Positions 45,611 to 54,948 of a stretch of DNA of 64,000 nucleotides are shown in pieces. A program made the position numbers and the translations under genes. Each line of letters starts with the position of its first letter. Position 1 is the stretch's first letter. A model generated the notes under the pieces. It had not been told where the DNA came from, searched no databases, and saw only the letters and a list, made by a program, of their open reading frames with translations. Source of the stretch: Streptomyces alfalfae (lineage in GTDB: Bacteria > Actinomycetota > Actinomycetes > Streptomycetales > Streptomycetaceae); the NCBI RefSeq assembly GCF_004127445.1, contig NZ_QEXM01000020.1, forward strand, positions 124,001-188,000, in the 5' to 3' direction.

Positions 45611-46111
45611 TCAGCCCTGCTGGAAGAGCTCCGCGGGCAGCGGCTTCAGGAGCGCGTACAGATCGTCGGTGATCGGGCGGTCCCAGGCGGCGATGGTCAC
45701 CAGGACATGGTCGCTCCGGTCGAACTGCACGCACGAGATGCGGCTCTCCGAAAGCTTCAGACGGCGCACGATGAGGAGATTGTCCCCCTGCATCACCGGC
45801 ATGTCCTCCGTGGAGACGACCGTGATGTCCTCGTCGTTCTCCAGGGCCAGGAGGAGCTGCGCCACCTCGAAGGGGATCTCGCCCTCCTCGGTCTCCCGCG
45901 CGGGCGAGCCTTCGGGCAGATTGCCGATGATCATCGCGGGGCCACGCCCGCCGAAGAGGTCGTAGCGCAGGAAGACGCCCTGGCAGCTGCCGTCGGGCGC
46001 GGGCAGCAGGCCCGCGCCGAGATTGCCGGGCCAGTCACCGGGATCCATGGCCAGGACGTCGAAGTCCGGGCCCGCGGGAGTGGCGGAGCTGCGGCGGCGG
46101 AGGAAGGACAT
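45611..46111 (-). CDS. Conserved hypothetical protein
   Basis: A 166-residue acidic protein without signal peptide or membrane segment. It shows G/C third-position bias typical of a real gene, a good ATG and predicted alternating strands. I do not recognise a named domain. The sequence mentions no catalytic motif I can identify. It lies between a fucosidase and a leucine-rich repeat gene with no shared operon. Confidence 0.7.
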   Translation of the reverse strand: MSFLRRRSSATPAGPDFDVLAMDPGDWPGNLGAGLLPAPDGSCQGVFLRYDLFGGRGPAMIIGNLPEGSPARETEEGEIPFEVAQLLLALENDEDITVVSTEDMPVMQGDNLLIVRRLKLSESRISCVQFDRSDHVLVTIAAWDRPITDDLYALLKPLPAELFQQG

Positions 46112-46330
46112 GCGCCCATGGTACGTGGCCCGCGAGGTTTACCGGCGCGGGGGCAGGCGCCCCGTCGCGCCGTCCGCGCGCGCTTCGCCGGAACGCGTCC
46201 GCACGGCCCGAGGGCCCCGCCCGACCAGCGCTGAAGCTCGCGCGACGCCCACACGGGCGTACGCCGGCGATGAGGCCGTACGCCTGCCGGCGCGGGCCCG
46301 GCGTCGGCGGCCGTCACCCGCGGGGGAAGA

Positions 46331-47095
46331 ATGACGCACCCGGAGAAGACGGAGGGACCCAAGGGCATGGACGACGCGAGCACCGTACTCGACTACTGGC
46401 ACGGCGGCCTCGACGCGGTGCCGGACGAGGTCTGGCGCCACCCGCGTCTGGAGGTGCTGCTCCTGCCCGACAACGCGCTCACGCACCTGCCGCCCCGCAT
46501 CGGCACGCTCACGGACCTGCACACCCTGGACCTCGGTCACAACAAGCTGCGCGCCGTCCCCGCCGAGCTCGGCGGCCTCACCCGGCTCAGCCGCTTCCTC
46601 TACCTCCACGACAACAAACTCACCGAGCTGCCCGCGTCCCTCGGCCGCCTCACCCGGCTCGCCTACCTGAACGTCGGCGAGAACCGCCTGACCGCACTGC
46701 CCGACACGCTCGGCGCGATGACCGGCCTGGTCGAACTGCGGGCCCAGAAGAACGAGTTGACCCGCCTGCCGGACACCATCGGGTCGCTCGCCGCGCTCCG
46801 CGAGCTGTGGCTGCGCGGCAACCGGCTCGGGGACCTGCCCACGTCCGTGCGCCGCCTGCGCGAGCTGCGCGAGGTGGAGCTGCGGGACAACGCCTTCACG
46901 GCCGTCCCGGAGGCCCTGCGCGGCCTGCCGCTGCTGCGCCGCCTGGACCTGCGCGGCAACGGCGTACGCCGACTCCCCGACTGGCTGGCGGAGTTGCCCG
47001 CCCTGGAGAAGCTGGACCTGCGCTGGAACGACGTCCGGATCCACGAGGGGCTGCTGCGCGCGCTCACGGAGAAGGGCTGCGTCGTGCTCCGCTAG
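46331..47095 (+). CDS. Leucine-rich repeat protein
   Basis: A 254-residue protein of about nine 23-residue LRRs of the small-bacterial/plant-like type (L-x-x-L-x-L-x-x-N-x-L-x-x-L-P). It likely forms a curved binding scaffold in the cytosol, since no signal is present. ATG at 46331 is used; ATG at 46367, preceded by GGAGGG, is an equally good start. A partner is not evident. It may relate to the neighbouring DUF397 gene only by chance. Confidence 0.88.
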   Translation: MTHPEKTEGPKGMDDASTVLDYWHGGLDAVPDEVWRHPRLEVLLLPDNALTHLPPRIGTLTDLHTLDLGHNKLRAVPAELGGLTRLSRFLYLHDNKLTELPASLGRLTRLAYLNVGENRLTALPDTLGAMTGLVELRAQKNELTRLPDTIGSLAALRELWLRGNRLGDLPTSVRRLRELREVELRDNAFTAVPEALRGLPLLRRLDLRGNGVRRLPDWLAELPALEKLDLRWNDVRIHEGLLRALTEKGCVVLR

Positions 47096-47105
47096 GGCCC
47101 GCCCG

Positions 47106-47348
47106 CTACGTCAGGTCGAACTCGCCCTCGCGCGCCCCGTGGACGAACGCCCCCCACTCCGCCGGGGTGAAGATCAGCGACGGGCTCTCGGGACGGCCCG
47201 CGTTGCGCATCGCGATGAAGCCTTCGACGAAGGCGATCTGCACGTCGCCGCGCCCCTCGCTGCTCGATCGCCAGTCGGCCCCGCTGAGGTCGAGCTCCGG
47301 CTTGTCCCAGCCCGCGAGTGGATGCTGCTGAATGGTGCCTTCGGCCAC
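47106..47348 (-). CDS. DUF397 protein
   Basis: An 80-residue protein with the DUF397 pattern WRSSSEGRG...VE then MRNAG...SLIFTPAEWGAFVHGAREGEFD. Streptomyces encode many such genes, usually beside an XRE regulator and an ATPase (bld-type regulatory pairs). Here no XRE partner is adjacent, so it is an orphan. The usual Cys before VE is absent. GTG start follows GGAGC. Confidence 0.87.
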   Translation of the reverse strand: MAEGTIQQHPLAGWDKPELDLSGADWRSSSEGRGDVQIAFVEGFIAMRNAGRPESPSLIFTPAEWGAFVHGAREGEFDLT

Positions 47349-47467
47349 GTCCGTGCTCCTCCCGAATGCGTCGGTCCGGCGTCAGCCTAGCTTTCACCCC
47401 GGGTGCCGGACAGGCCGCGGGAGAGGGCCGTGACCCGCCGCCGCGCGATGTCCGTCCCCGGGGGCGC

Positions 47468-48646
47468 TCAGGAGGCGGGCGGCTCCGCCCCGACGAGCCA
47501 CATCGAGAAGAACTGCGAGCCGCCTCCGTAGGCGTGGCCGAGGGCCCTGCGGGCCCCTGCCACCTGGTGCTCGCCCGCCTGGCCGCGCACCTGGAGCGCG
47601 GCCTCGGCGAAGCGGATCATGCCGGAGGCGCCGATGGGGTTGGCGGACAGGACGCCGCCGGACATGTTCACCGGGAGATCGCCCTCCAGTTCCGTCACAC
47701 CGGCCTCGGTGAGCTTCCAGCCCTCGCCCTCGCCCGCGAAGCCGAGGTTCTCCAGCCACATCGGCTCGTACCAGGAGAACGGCACGTACATCTCGACCGC
47801 GTCGATCTCCCGGCGCGGGTCCGTGACGCCCGCCTGCCGGTAGACGTCGGCCGCGCAGTCCTTGCCCGCCCGGGGCGAGACGAAGTCCTTGCCCGCGAAG
47901 AGCGTCGGCTCGCTGCGCATCGCGCCGCCGTGCATCCACGCCGGCGGTCGGGGCGAACGGGCCGCGCCCGCCCGGTCGGTGAGGACCATCGCGCAGGCGC
48001 CGTCGGAGGAGGGGCAGGTCTCCGAGTAGCGGATCGGGTCCCAGAGCATGGGCGAGGCCTGGACCTTCTCCAGGGTGATGTCGTGCTCGTGGAGGTGCGC
48101 GAAGGGGTTCTTCAGGGCGTTGCGGCGGTCCTTGTACGCGACGAGCGAGCCGACCGTGTCCGGGGCGCCGCTCCGCCGCATGTACGCGCGCACGTGCGGG
48201 GCGAAGAAGCCGCCCGCCCCGGCGAGCAGCGGCTGCTGGAAGGGGATGGGCAGCGAGAGGCCCCACATCGCGTTGGATTCCGACTGCTTTTCGAAGGCGA
48301 GGGTCAGCACCGTGCCGTGGACGCGGCCCGCGACGAGGTCCGCGGCCACCAGCGCCGTGGACCCGCCGACGGACCCGGCCGTGTGCACGCGCAGCAGGGG
48401 CTTGCCGACCGCGCCGAGGGCGTCGGCGAGGTACAGCTCCGGCATCATGACGCCCTCGAAGAAGTCGGGCGCCTTGCCGATGACCACGGCGTCGATGTCG
48501 GCCCAGGTCAGTTCGGCGTCGGCCAGGGCGCGCGCGGCGGCCTCCCGGACGAGCCCGGCGATCGACACGTCGCGCCGGGCGGCCACGTGCCGGGTCTGCC
48601 CGATCCCGACGACGGCGACGGGCTCCTTGCCCACCGAACGGCTCAT
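47468..48646 (-). CDS. SCP2-type thiolase homologue lacking the nucleophilic Cys
   Basis: A 392-residue thiolase-fold protein. Where thiolases carry their acylated Cys, this one reads VHTAGSVGGST, with no Cys. The C-terminal GHxxGGGS-type loop is GHAYGGGSQFF. Cys-less members of the Ltp/SCP2 group can act as retro-aldolases on steroid side-chain CoA thioesters, with a DUF35 partner. It overlaps the next thiolase gene and belongs to the operon 50685-47468. Reaction assignment is inference. Confidence 0.82.
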   Translation of the reverse strand: MSRSVGKEPVAVVGIGQTRHVAARRDVSIAGLVREAAARALADAELTWADIDAVVIGKAPDFFEGVMMPELYLADALGAVGKPLLRVHTAGSVGGSTALVAADLVAGRVHGTVLTLAFEKQSESNAMWGLSLPIPFQQPLLAGAGGFFAPHVRAYMRRSGAPDTVGSLVAYKDRRNALKNPFAHLHEHDITLEKVQASPMLWDPIRYSETCPSSDGACAMVLTDRAGAARSPRPPAWMHGGAMRSEPTLFAGKDFVSPRAGKDCAADVYRQAGVTDPRREIDAVEMYVPFSWYEPMWLENLGFAGEGEGWKLTEAGVTELEGDLPVNMSGGVLSANPIGASGMIRFAEAALQVRGQAGEHQVAGARRALGHAYGGGSQFFSMWLVGAEPPAS

Positions 48647-49722
48647 CGCGCGTCTCCTTCCAGAAGGGCGACCAGGTTCTGCTGGAGGCAGGGCCCCGAC
48701 GTGGCGTGCGCGACGGCCCGGTCCGACGCGCCCCGGTGGATGCGGGCGGCGGCCTCACCGAGCCGGATCAGCCCCGCGGCCATCATCGGGTTGGCGGCGA
48801 GCGCGCCCCCCGAGGGGTTGACCACGACGTCGTCGCCGAGCCGCAGGGCCTTGCGCAGGACGACCTCCTGAGAGGTGAAGGGAGCGTGCAACTCGGCCGT
48901 GTCCACCGGGTGTTCGAAGACGCCGGCGCGTTCGGCGGCCAGCCGGGTCGAGGGCGAGTCGGTGAGGTCGCGCACCCCGAGGCCGTGCGCCTCGATCCGG
49001 TGGTCGATGCCGCGGATCCACGCGGGCCGCCCGCACAGCTCACGGGCCCGCTCCCCCGCCGCGAGGATCACGGCGGCGGCCCCGTCGCCGACCGGCGGGC
49101 AGTCACCGGTACGCAGCGGGCGCACGACGTACTCCCCCTGCGCGACGTCCCCGCCGAGCTGCGCGTGCGGGTTGGCGGCGGCGTCGGCGCGGCTGCGCAG
49201 GGCCACCCCGGCGAGCGCGGGCTCATCGGTCTCCCCGGCGTCGATGAGCGCCTGCGCCTGGAGCGCGGCGAGGGCCACGGAGTCGGGCCAGAGGGGAGCG
49301 ACGTAGTAGGGGTCGAGCTGCCGGGTCAGCACGTCGCGCAGGGAGCCCGGCGAGGACTTCCCGTAGGAGTAGACGAGGGCGGTGTCGGCCTCGCCGGTCT
49401 GCAGCTTCGTCCACGCCTCGTACAGCGCCCAGGCCCCGTCCATCTCCACGTGCGACTCGGAGATCGGCGGCCAGGCGCCGACGCCGTCGAGCGCCATGGT
49501 GAAGGAGAAGGCGCGCCCCGCGAGGTAGTCGGAGGACCCGGAGCAGGTGAACCCGATGTCGCTGGTCCGCAGCCCGGTCGCCGCGAGGACCTCGTGCAGC
49601 ACCGGCATGAGCATCTCCACCTCGGACAGCTCGTCGGTGGAGCGCGCGGTGGCGGTCTGCCCGAAGGCGACGACGGCCACGTCACGGACGGGCCGCAGCA
49701 CGGACGGCTCGCGGGACGCCAT
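48643..49722 (-). CDS. Lipid-transfer-protein-like thiolase homologue
   Basis: A 359-residue thiolase-fold protein ending with HATSGPCLQQNLVALLE, a motif typical of actinobacterial lipid-transfer thiolases. The position of the usual acylated Cys reads SESHVEMDGAWA, without Cys. A mid-region VGDGAAAVILA and NPSGGALAANP are normal. Its ATG directly abuts the DUF35 stop. With the other thiolase it probably forms a heteromer working on beta-keto or beta-hydroxy acyl-CoA. Confidence 0.82.
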   Translation of the reverse strand: MASREPSVLRPVRDVAVVAFGQTATARSTDELSEVEMLMPVLHEVLAATGLRTSDIGFTCSGSSDYLAGRAFSFTMALDGVGAWPPISESHVEMDGAWALYEAWTKLQTGEADTALVYSYGKSSPGSLRDVLTRQLDPYYVAPLWPDSVALAALQAQALIDAGETDEPALAGVALRSRADAAANPHAQLGGDVAQGEYVVRPLRTGDCPPVGDGAAAVILAAGERARELCGRPAWIRGIDHRIEAHGLGVRDLTDSPSTRLAAERAGVFEHPVDTAELHAPFTSQEVVLRKALRLGDDVVVNPSGGALAANPMMAAGLIRLGEAAARIHRGASDRAVAHATSGPCLQQNLVALLEGDAR

Positions 49723-50685
49723 CTACACCAGCTCCTTGTACGTGTCGTAGTCGGCGTCGGGCTCGCCCGTGGGCCGGTAGTGGTCGGGGTGGCGCCCGCC
49801 CTCGGTCCACACCGGCTCGACCCGCAGCCCCATGCGGACCTGGTCGTACGGGATCCCGGCGATGCGCGCGTGCAGGGCGAGGTCCGCCCCGTCCAGCGCG
49901 ATGTGCGCGTAGACGTAAGGGACCTCGATGTCGAGGTTCTTTGCCTTGATGTTGACGACGCAGTACGTGGTGACGGTGCCGCGCGGTCCGACCTCCACCC
50001 GCTCGGCCGTGGCGACGCCGCAGGTGGGGCAGGCGCCCCGGGGCGGGACGTACACCTTGCGGCAGGACGGGCAGCGCTCGCCCACGGTGCGGCGTTCGGA
50101 CAGGGCGGTGATGTAGGCGGTCTGGGCGCGGCCCGGCGAGTAGGTGTAGTCGAGCCGCGCGGCGGCGACGATCCCGGTGACGGGCTCGTCGAAGACCCCG
50201 CTGTGCGGCACGGCGGCCCGCACCGGCGCGTCCCCGTCCGCCGGCTCGAAGCAGGCGATGTCGGTGATGGCGCCGACCCGTTCGCCGGCCCACCGCACCC
50301 GCACGCGCATCCCGGTCCGCACGGCGTCGGGCCCCGGCACGTCGAGCGCGTGCAGCAGCGCGGTGTCGGCCCCGTCGAGCCGCACAAGGACCCAGGCGAA
50401 CGGGGCGCCGAGCGGCTGCCCGCGCCGGGGCTCGTGGTTCCACGCCCAGGTGGTGACGGTCCCGGTGGCGCCGACCTCGACGAGGTCGCGTATCTCCTCG
50501 GCGGTCACGGGGTCGTACTCGACGGGTGGCACGAGCACCCGCCCGTCCCCGGCCCGGACCCCGAGCAGGGTGCGCTCACGCAGCCCGGTGAGAAAGGCGC
50601 TCTGCACGGCCCCGAGCGACCGGGTGAAGGGAAACTCGACGACGAGAGGAGCCCGAAGCACTGCGGACGAACCGACACCTGACAT
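49723..50685 (-). CDS. Tandem DUF35 OB-fold protein
   Basis: A 320-residue protein built of two DUF35/OB repeats. The second (about 165-310) has the zinc ribbon CPSCRKVYVPPRGACPTCG. The first (about 30-160) has the matching turn VRAGDGRVLVPP but no Cys. DUF35 proteins bind SCP2-type thiolases and aldolases and are needed for their activity. The operon order DUF35-thiolase-thiolase fits such a complex. ATG at 50685 follows GGAG. Confidence 0.88.
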   Translation of the reverse strand: MSGVGSSAVLRAPLVVEFPFTRSLGAVQSAFLTGLRERTLLGVRAGDGRVLVPPVEYDPVTAEEIRDLVEVGATGTVTTWAWNHEPRRGQPLGAPFAWVLVRLDGADTALLHALDVPGPDAVRTGMRVRVRWAGERVGAITDIACFEPADGDAPVRAAVPHSGVFDEPVTGIVAAARLDYTYSPGRAQTAYITALSERRTVGERCPSCRKVYVPPRGACPTCGVATAERVEVGPRGTVTTYCVVNIKAKNLDIEVPYVYAHIALDGADLALHARIAGIPYDQVRMGLRVEPVWTEGGRHPDHYRPTGEPDADYDTYKELV

Positions 50686-50811
50686 GACACTCCGTTTCTC
50701 TGGACGGGCCCCTTCGGGGGCGCGGGGCTGTGACATGTGCGGCTCGGCCGCGGGGGCGCGACCAGCCGCGCCGGACCCGCGGCCGAAGAGAGACGCCCCG
50801 GCCCGCGGGGC

Positions 50812-51612
50812 CTAGGCCCGCCGAAACACAGGGGTTCGCTTCTCCTCGAAGGCTCGGGAGCCCTCCGCCGCGTCGGAGGTGTCGAAGATCGGCCACCCCC
50901 GCTTGAGCTCGGCCGCCAGCCCCTCCGCCTCGGAGAGCTCCGCGGCCTCGTACACGGAGGCCTTGACCGCCTCCACGGCCAGCGGCCCGCACGCGTTGAT
51001 CTGCTCGGCGATGGCGAGGGCCTCGTCCAGCGCGGTCCCGTCGGGCACGACGTGCCCGACGAGCCCGATGGCCGCGGCCTCGGCGGCCGGGTAGGGCCGC
51101 CCGGTGAGCAGCATCTCCAGGGCGTGCGTACGCGGTATCTGCCGGGGCAGCCGCACGGTCGACCCACCGATGGGGAAGAGACCCCTGCGCACCTCGAAGA
51201 GCCCGAAGGTCGCCGACTCCCCCGCCACGCGGATGTCGGCGCCCTGGAGGATCTCCGTGCCGCCGGCCACGCAGTACCCCTCGACGGCGGCGATGACGGG
51301 CTTGCGGGGCCTGTGGTGTCTGAGCATCGCCTTCCAGTGCAGGTCGGGGTCGTCCCGCAGCCGGTCCCTGTAGTGGTCCCCGGCCATGCCCTTGCCCGCG
51401 AGGGCCTTGAGGTCCATGCCCGCGCAGAAGTCGCCGCCCGCCCCGGTGAGCACGATCGAGCGGATCTCGTCGTCCGCGTCGGCCGCCACCCACCGGTCGT
51501 ACAGGCCGACGAGCATCGGCAGCGAGAGGGCGTTCTTCGCCTCGGGCCTGTTCAGCGTGAGTACCAGTGTGGCGCCCTCACGCCGCACGGAGAGGTGTTC
51601 CGTCCCGCCCAT
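50812..51612 (-). CDS. Enoyl-CoA hydratase/isomerase (crotonase family)
   Basis: A 266-residue crotonase-fold enzyme with the oxyanion-hole loops GGDFCAGMDLKAL and EGYCVAGGTEIL. The general-acid region is in GLFEVRRGLFPIGGST. It should hydrate or isomerise enoyl-CoA in a CoA-bound catabolic route. It is the first gene of the minus-strand set and is divergent from an acyl-CoA ligase gene. A 126-base gap separates it from the DUF35 gene, so it may have its own transcript end or be co-transcribed. Confidence 0.9.
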   Translation of the reverse strand: MGGTEHLSVRREGATLVLTLNRPEAKNALSLPMLVGLYDRWVAADADDEIRSIVLTGAGGDFCAGMDLKALAGKGMAGDHYRDRLRDDPDLHWKAMLRHHRPRKPVIAAVEGYCVAGGTEILQGADIRVAGESATFGLFEVRRGLFPIGGSTVRLPRQIPRTHALEMLLTGRPYPAAEAAAIGLVGHVVPDGTALDEALAIAEQINACGPLAVEAVKASVYEAAELSEAEGLAAELKRGWPIFDTSDAAEGSRAFEEKRTPVFRRA

Positions 51613-51711
51613 GTGCGGTGCTCCCTCCCTCGACGGCCCGCCGCGCGGCCGGCCTGTCGCTTCCGGACCTGGAACAGGTTGCAGGAGGCGGGTTGTCAGT
51701 TCAATACCTTT

Positions 51712-51726
51712 CTGACAGTCAGTCAG
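51712..51726. promoter_or_regulatory. Putative TetR-type operator in the divergent CoA-gene promoter
   Basis: CTGAC (51712-51716) and GTCAG (51722-51726) form an inverted repeat, with an overlapping TGACAGTCA (51713-51721). The site lies in the 211-base spacer between the divergent hydratase and acyl-CoA ligase genes. Such GAC/GTC palindromes are common for TetR repressors of acyl-CoA genes. No repressor gene is adjacent. Confidence 0.5.
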
Positions 51727-51823
51727 TTTTTCTCGCGGCGGCCCTTCCCCCTTACCGGCGCCTCTGCTCTGATGACGGCCGAGCGCGACGACGGAAGCGG
51801 ACGCCGGGGTCAGGAGGAGCGTG

Positions 51824-53461
51824 GTGGAGTACAACCTTGCCGACCTGTTCGAATCGGTCGTCGACGTGGTCCCCGACCGCGAGGCCATCGTCTACGTCGA
51901 CCACCCCGGCACGGGCGCGGAACGCCGCCTGACCTACGCCGAGCTGGACGCGGCCGCCAACCGCGTCGCGCACCACCTCATCGGCAGCGGCCTGCGCCAC
52001 GGCGAACACCTGGGCCTGCACCTCTACAACGGCGTCGAGTACCTCCAGACGGTCCTCGCCTGCCTGAAGGCCCGCCTGGTGCCGGTCAACGTCAACTACC
52101 GCTACGTGGAGGAGGAACTGGTCTACCTCTACCGGGACGCGGACCTCGCGGCGCTCGTTTTCGACGCCGAGTTCACGGAGCGGGTCGCGGCGGCGCTGCC
52201 GCGCACGGAGAAGCTGCGGCACCTGATACGGGTGGGCACACCGGCCGCGGGCGCGCCCGGCCTGGACGCCACGGCGTTCACCGCGGCGGAGGCGTCGGGG
52301 TCACCGGAGCGCGGCTTCGGGCCGCGTTCGGCGGACGACCTGTTCATCATCTACACCGGCGGCACCACCGGCATGCCCAAGGGCGTCATGTGGCGCCAGG
52401 AGGACCTGTTCTTCGCCGGGCTCTTCGGCGGCGACCCCGCGGGCGAGCCGGTGAAGCGGCCGGAGGAACTGGCCGAGCGCGTCGCGGCGGGCGGCCCCGG
52501 CATCACCTTCTTCCCCACTCCCCCGCTGATGCACGGCACCTCCACGCTGACGTCGTTCATCGCGCTCAACTACGGCCAGCGGGTGGCCCTGCACCGCAGG
52601 TACGTGCCCGAGGAGGTGATCCGCACCATCGAGAAGGAGAAGGTCTCCAGCGTGTCGCTGGTGGGCGACGCGATGCTCAGGCCGCTCATCGACGCGCTGA
52701 CCGGCCCCCTGAAGAACGCCGACCTCTCCTCCCTGTTCAGCGTCTCCTCCTCCGGGGCGATCATGTCGGAGACGGTGCGCGCCCAGTTCCAGCTGCTGGT
52801 GCCGAACGCGCTGCTCCTGAACAACTTCGGCTCGTCCGAGTCCGGCTCCAACGGCAGGGCCACGGACGACTCGGGCCCGGAGAAGGGCTTCCGCCTGGAG
52901 GTCAACGACCGCACCCGGGTGGTGGACCCGGCCACGCACGACCCCGTGCCGGTCGGCGAGATCGGCCGCATCGCCCAGCGCGGCCACGTGCCGCTCGGCT
53001 ACTACAACGACCCGGCGAAGACCGCCGAGGTCTTCTTCCGCAGGGGCGAGGAGCGGTGGGTGCTGCTGGGCGACATGGCCACGGTCGGCGACGACGGCAT
53101 CGTCACCGTCCTCGGCCGCGGCTCGCAGTGCATCAACACCGGCGGCGAGAAGGTGTACCCCGAAGAGGTCGAACAGGCCCTGAAGTCGCACCCGGACATC
53201 TACGACGCCCTGGTCGCCGGGGTCCCCGACGACCGCTGGGGCAACAGGGTCGCGGCGGTCGTCCAACTCCGCCGGTCGGCGGCCGGCTTGGACCTGGCAG
53301 CCGTGCAGACCCACTGCCGCGCCCTGCTGGCCGGCTACAAGATCCCCCGCTCGGTGGTCTTCACGGACCGCATCCAGCGCTCCCCCAGCGGCAAGGCGGA
53401 CTACCGGTGGGCGAAGGCGGTGGCGGCGGGCGCCCCCGGCCCCTCAGCCCGAGCAGACTGA
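51824..53461 (+). CDS. Acyl-CoA synthetase (FadD-type)
   Basis: A 545-residue adenylate-forming ligase. The phosphate loop is YTGGTTGMPKGVMWRQED, a form found in actinobacterial steroid and fatty acyl-CoA ligases such as FadD19 and FadD17. The catalytic Lys is in SPSGKADYRW near the C terminus. GTG at 51824 is chosen because AGGAGG is six bases upstream; GTG at 51821 is also in frame. It would activate the acid degraded by the divergent hydratase/thiolase genes. Its 3' end overlaps the convergent chorismate mutase gene by 18 bases. Confidence 0.9.
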   Translation: MEYNLADLFESVVDVVPDREAIVYVDHPGTGAERRLTYAELDAAANRVAHHLIGSGLRHGEHLGLHLYNGVEYLQTVLACLKARLVPVNVNYRYVEEELVYLYRDADLAALVFDAEFTERVAAALPRTEKLRHLIRVGTPAAGAPGLDATAFTAAEASGSPERGFGPRSADDLFIIYTGGTTGMPKGVMWRQEDLFFAGLFGGDPAGEPVKRPEELAERVAAGGPGITFFPTPPLMHGTSTLTSFIALNYGQRVALHRRYVPEEVIRTIEKEKVSSVSLVGDAMLRPLIDALTGPLKNADLSSLFSVSSSGAIMSETVRAQFQLLVPNALLLNNFGSSESGSNGRATDDSGPEKGFRLEVNDRTRVVDPATHDPVPVGEIGRIAQRGHVPLGYYNDPAKTAEVFFRRGEERWVLLGDMATVGDDGIVTVLGRGSQCINTGGEKVYPEEVEQALKSHPDIYDALVAGVPDDRWGNRVAAVVQLRRSAAGLDLAAVQTHCRALLAGYKIPRSVVFTDRIQRSPSGKADYRWAKAVAAGAPGPSARAD

Positions 53462-54046
53462 CCGCAGCGCGCGCCCGAGCCCCACGCTGTGCAGGGCGTC
53501 GAGCCGCGCGCCGTGGCGGACCCGTACGGCCGCCACGGTCAGCGCGCCCCCGCAGCGCGGTGACGTCCGGGCGCGCTCGGAGGCCGCGATGCCCCGCACC
53601 AGTTCACCGTTGACCCGGTTGATCTCCTCGCGCGCCTCGGCGAGGTCGGGCCGCTCGTCCGGGGCCTGCCCCGGGTCGGCGTCCCAGCGGCGGAACAGCT
53701 CCCGCTGGACGAGCTTGCCGGCCTCGATCTGGTCCCGGAAGATCCGTACGGTCGCCGCGGGGTCGGCGCCTGCCTCCCGCGCCTGCCGGGCCGCCGTGTC
53801 CAGGACGACCTTCTCACGGGCGGGATCGTCGATCGGGCCGCCGGCGCCGTACTTGGCGGCGGCGACGAGATCGGCCGTGGCGAGCCGCTGGGCGGAGAGA
53901 TCGGCGAGCGGGCGCAGGCGTTCGTGCGCTCCGGAGGGCCGGGCGGCGGCAGCGGACGCCGCGGCGGCCGGGCCCGCCCCCGTGAGCAGGGCGGCGGCGA
54001 GGACTCCGGCGGCCAGGAGGCGGCCGGCGGACGAAGCGGGGCGCAT
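53444..54046 (-). CDS. Secreted chorismate mutase (AroQ-gamma type)
   Basis: A 200-residue exported protein with a signal peptide ending near AAAASA (about 31). The all-helical body shows the AroQ pattern: RLATADLVAAAKYG, R-to-D-P-A-R-E, DQIEAGKLVQRELF. A Cys pair near the C terminus (CGG...VCSG) suggests a disulfide, as in the secreted mycobacterial enzyme. It converts chorismate to prephenate. Why actinomycetes secrete it is unclear. Confidence 0.85.
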   Translation of the reverse strand: MRPASSAGRLLAAGVLAAALLTGAGPAAAASAAAARPSGAHERLRPLADLSAQRLATADLVAAAKYGAGGPIDDPAREKVVLDTAARQAREAGADPAATVRIFRDQIEAGKLVQRELFRRWDADPGQAPDERPDLAEAREEINRVNGELVRGIAASERARTSPRCGGALTVAAVRVRHGARLDALHSVGLGRALRSVCSG

Positions 54047-54102
54047 GACGGTTCCTCTGGGGTCGAAGGGCGGATGTCCGGGCGGCGGCCGGCCCCGACG
54101 CG

Positions 54103-54948
54103 TCAGTCCTGCGCCAGGAACCCCGCCACCCGCCGCACGAACCACTCCGGGTCGTCCAGCCACGGGAAGTGGCCGCCGCCCGGCTGCACTTGGCGGACGC
54201 CCGCGGGGAACAGCTCGGCGAGTTCGGCGGCGCGGGCCGGGGTGGGGCCGCCGTCGTAGGCGCCCGCCAGGACGAGGACGGGCGCCTTGAGGGACGCGAG
54301 GGCGGTGCGGGTGGCCGGGGGGTCGAAGGCGGCCTCGCCGTAGTAGGCCTCGGCGGCCCGCGCGTTCTTCTGGTCGGCGCTGCGGGCCCGGTGCTCCTGG
54401 GCCGCGGCGTCCCAACGCCCGTACGTCAGCGGGGCGATGGCGTCCCAGCCCGCGCTCGGCGCCCCGCTCTCGGCGATCTCCCGCAGCGCGGTCGCGGCCG
54501 CCGGGTACCAGGGCTCGTCCTTGCGCAGGGCTGCGGCCTCGGCGCGGTCCTCGACGGTCATGGCGCCGCCGACGGCCAGCGTGGCCGGGGTGACGAGCAC
54601 GAGTGTGCGGATCCGCTTGGGGCAGCGGGCCGCGTACAGCGTCGCCAGGTCGCCGCCCGCCGAGTGGCCGAGCAGGTCGACCCGGTCGAGCCCCAGATGT
54701 TCCCGCAGCGCCTCGACGTCGTCGACGAGCCGGTCGCAGCGGTAGGTCGCCGGGTCCTCCGGCTCCGCGGAGTCACCCGTGCCGCGCAGGTCGAGCAGGA
54801 TCAGCCGGCGGTGCGCGGTGAGACCGCCGAGGTCGCCCAGGTAGACGGAGGCGCGCATGGGGCCGCCCGGCAGGCAGAGCAGTGGCTCGCCCTCCCCCTT
54901 CTCGTGGTAGGCGAGCTCCGTCCCGTCGTACGCGCTGAAAGTCGGCAT
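54103..54948 (-). CDS. Alpha/beta-hydrolase (prolyl aminopeptidase-like)
   Basis: A 281-residue serine hydrolase. LCLPGGPM holds the oxyanion hole, the nucleophile is in GHSAGG, the acid is in LAGAYDGGP, and the His is in GGGHFPW. The LDLRGTGDS segment resembles proline iminopeptidases, but substrate class is uncertain. ATG at 54948 is used; ATG at 54960 is also in frame. Neither has a strong ribosome site. It is divergent from the phenylacetate-CoA ligase gene. Confidence 0.85.
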   Translation of the reverse strand: MPTFSAYDGTELAYHEKGEGEPLLCLPGGPMRASVYLGDLGGLTAHRRLILLDLRGTGDSAEPEDPATYRCDRLVDDVEALREHLGLDRVDLLGHSAGGDLATLYAARCPKRIRTLVLVTPATLAVGGAMTVEDRAEAAALRKDEPWYPAAATALREIAESGAPSAGWDAIAPLTYGRWDAAAQEHRARSADQKNARAAEAYYGEAAFDPPATRTALASLKAPVLVLAGAYDGGPTPARAAELAELFPAGVRQVQPGGGHFPWLDDPEWFVRRVAGFLAQD

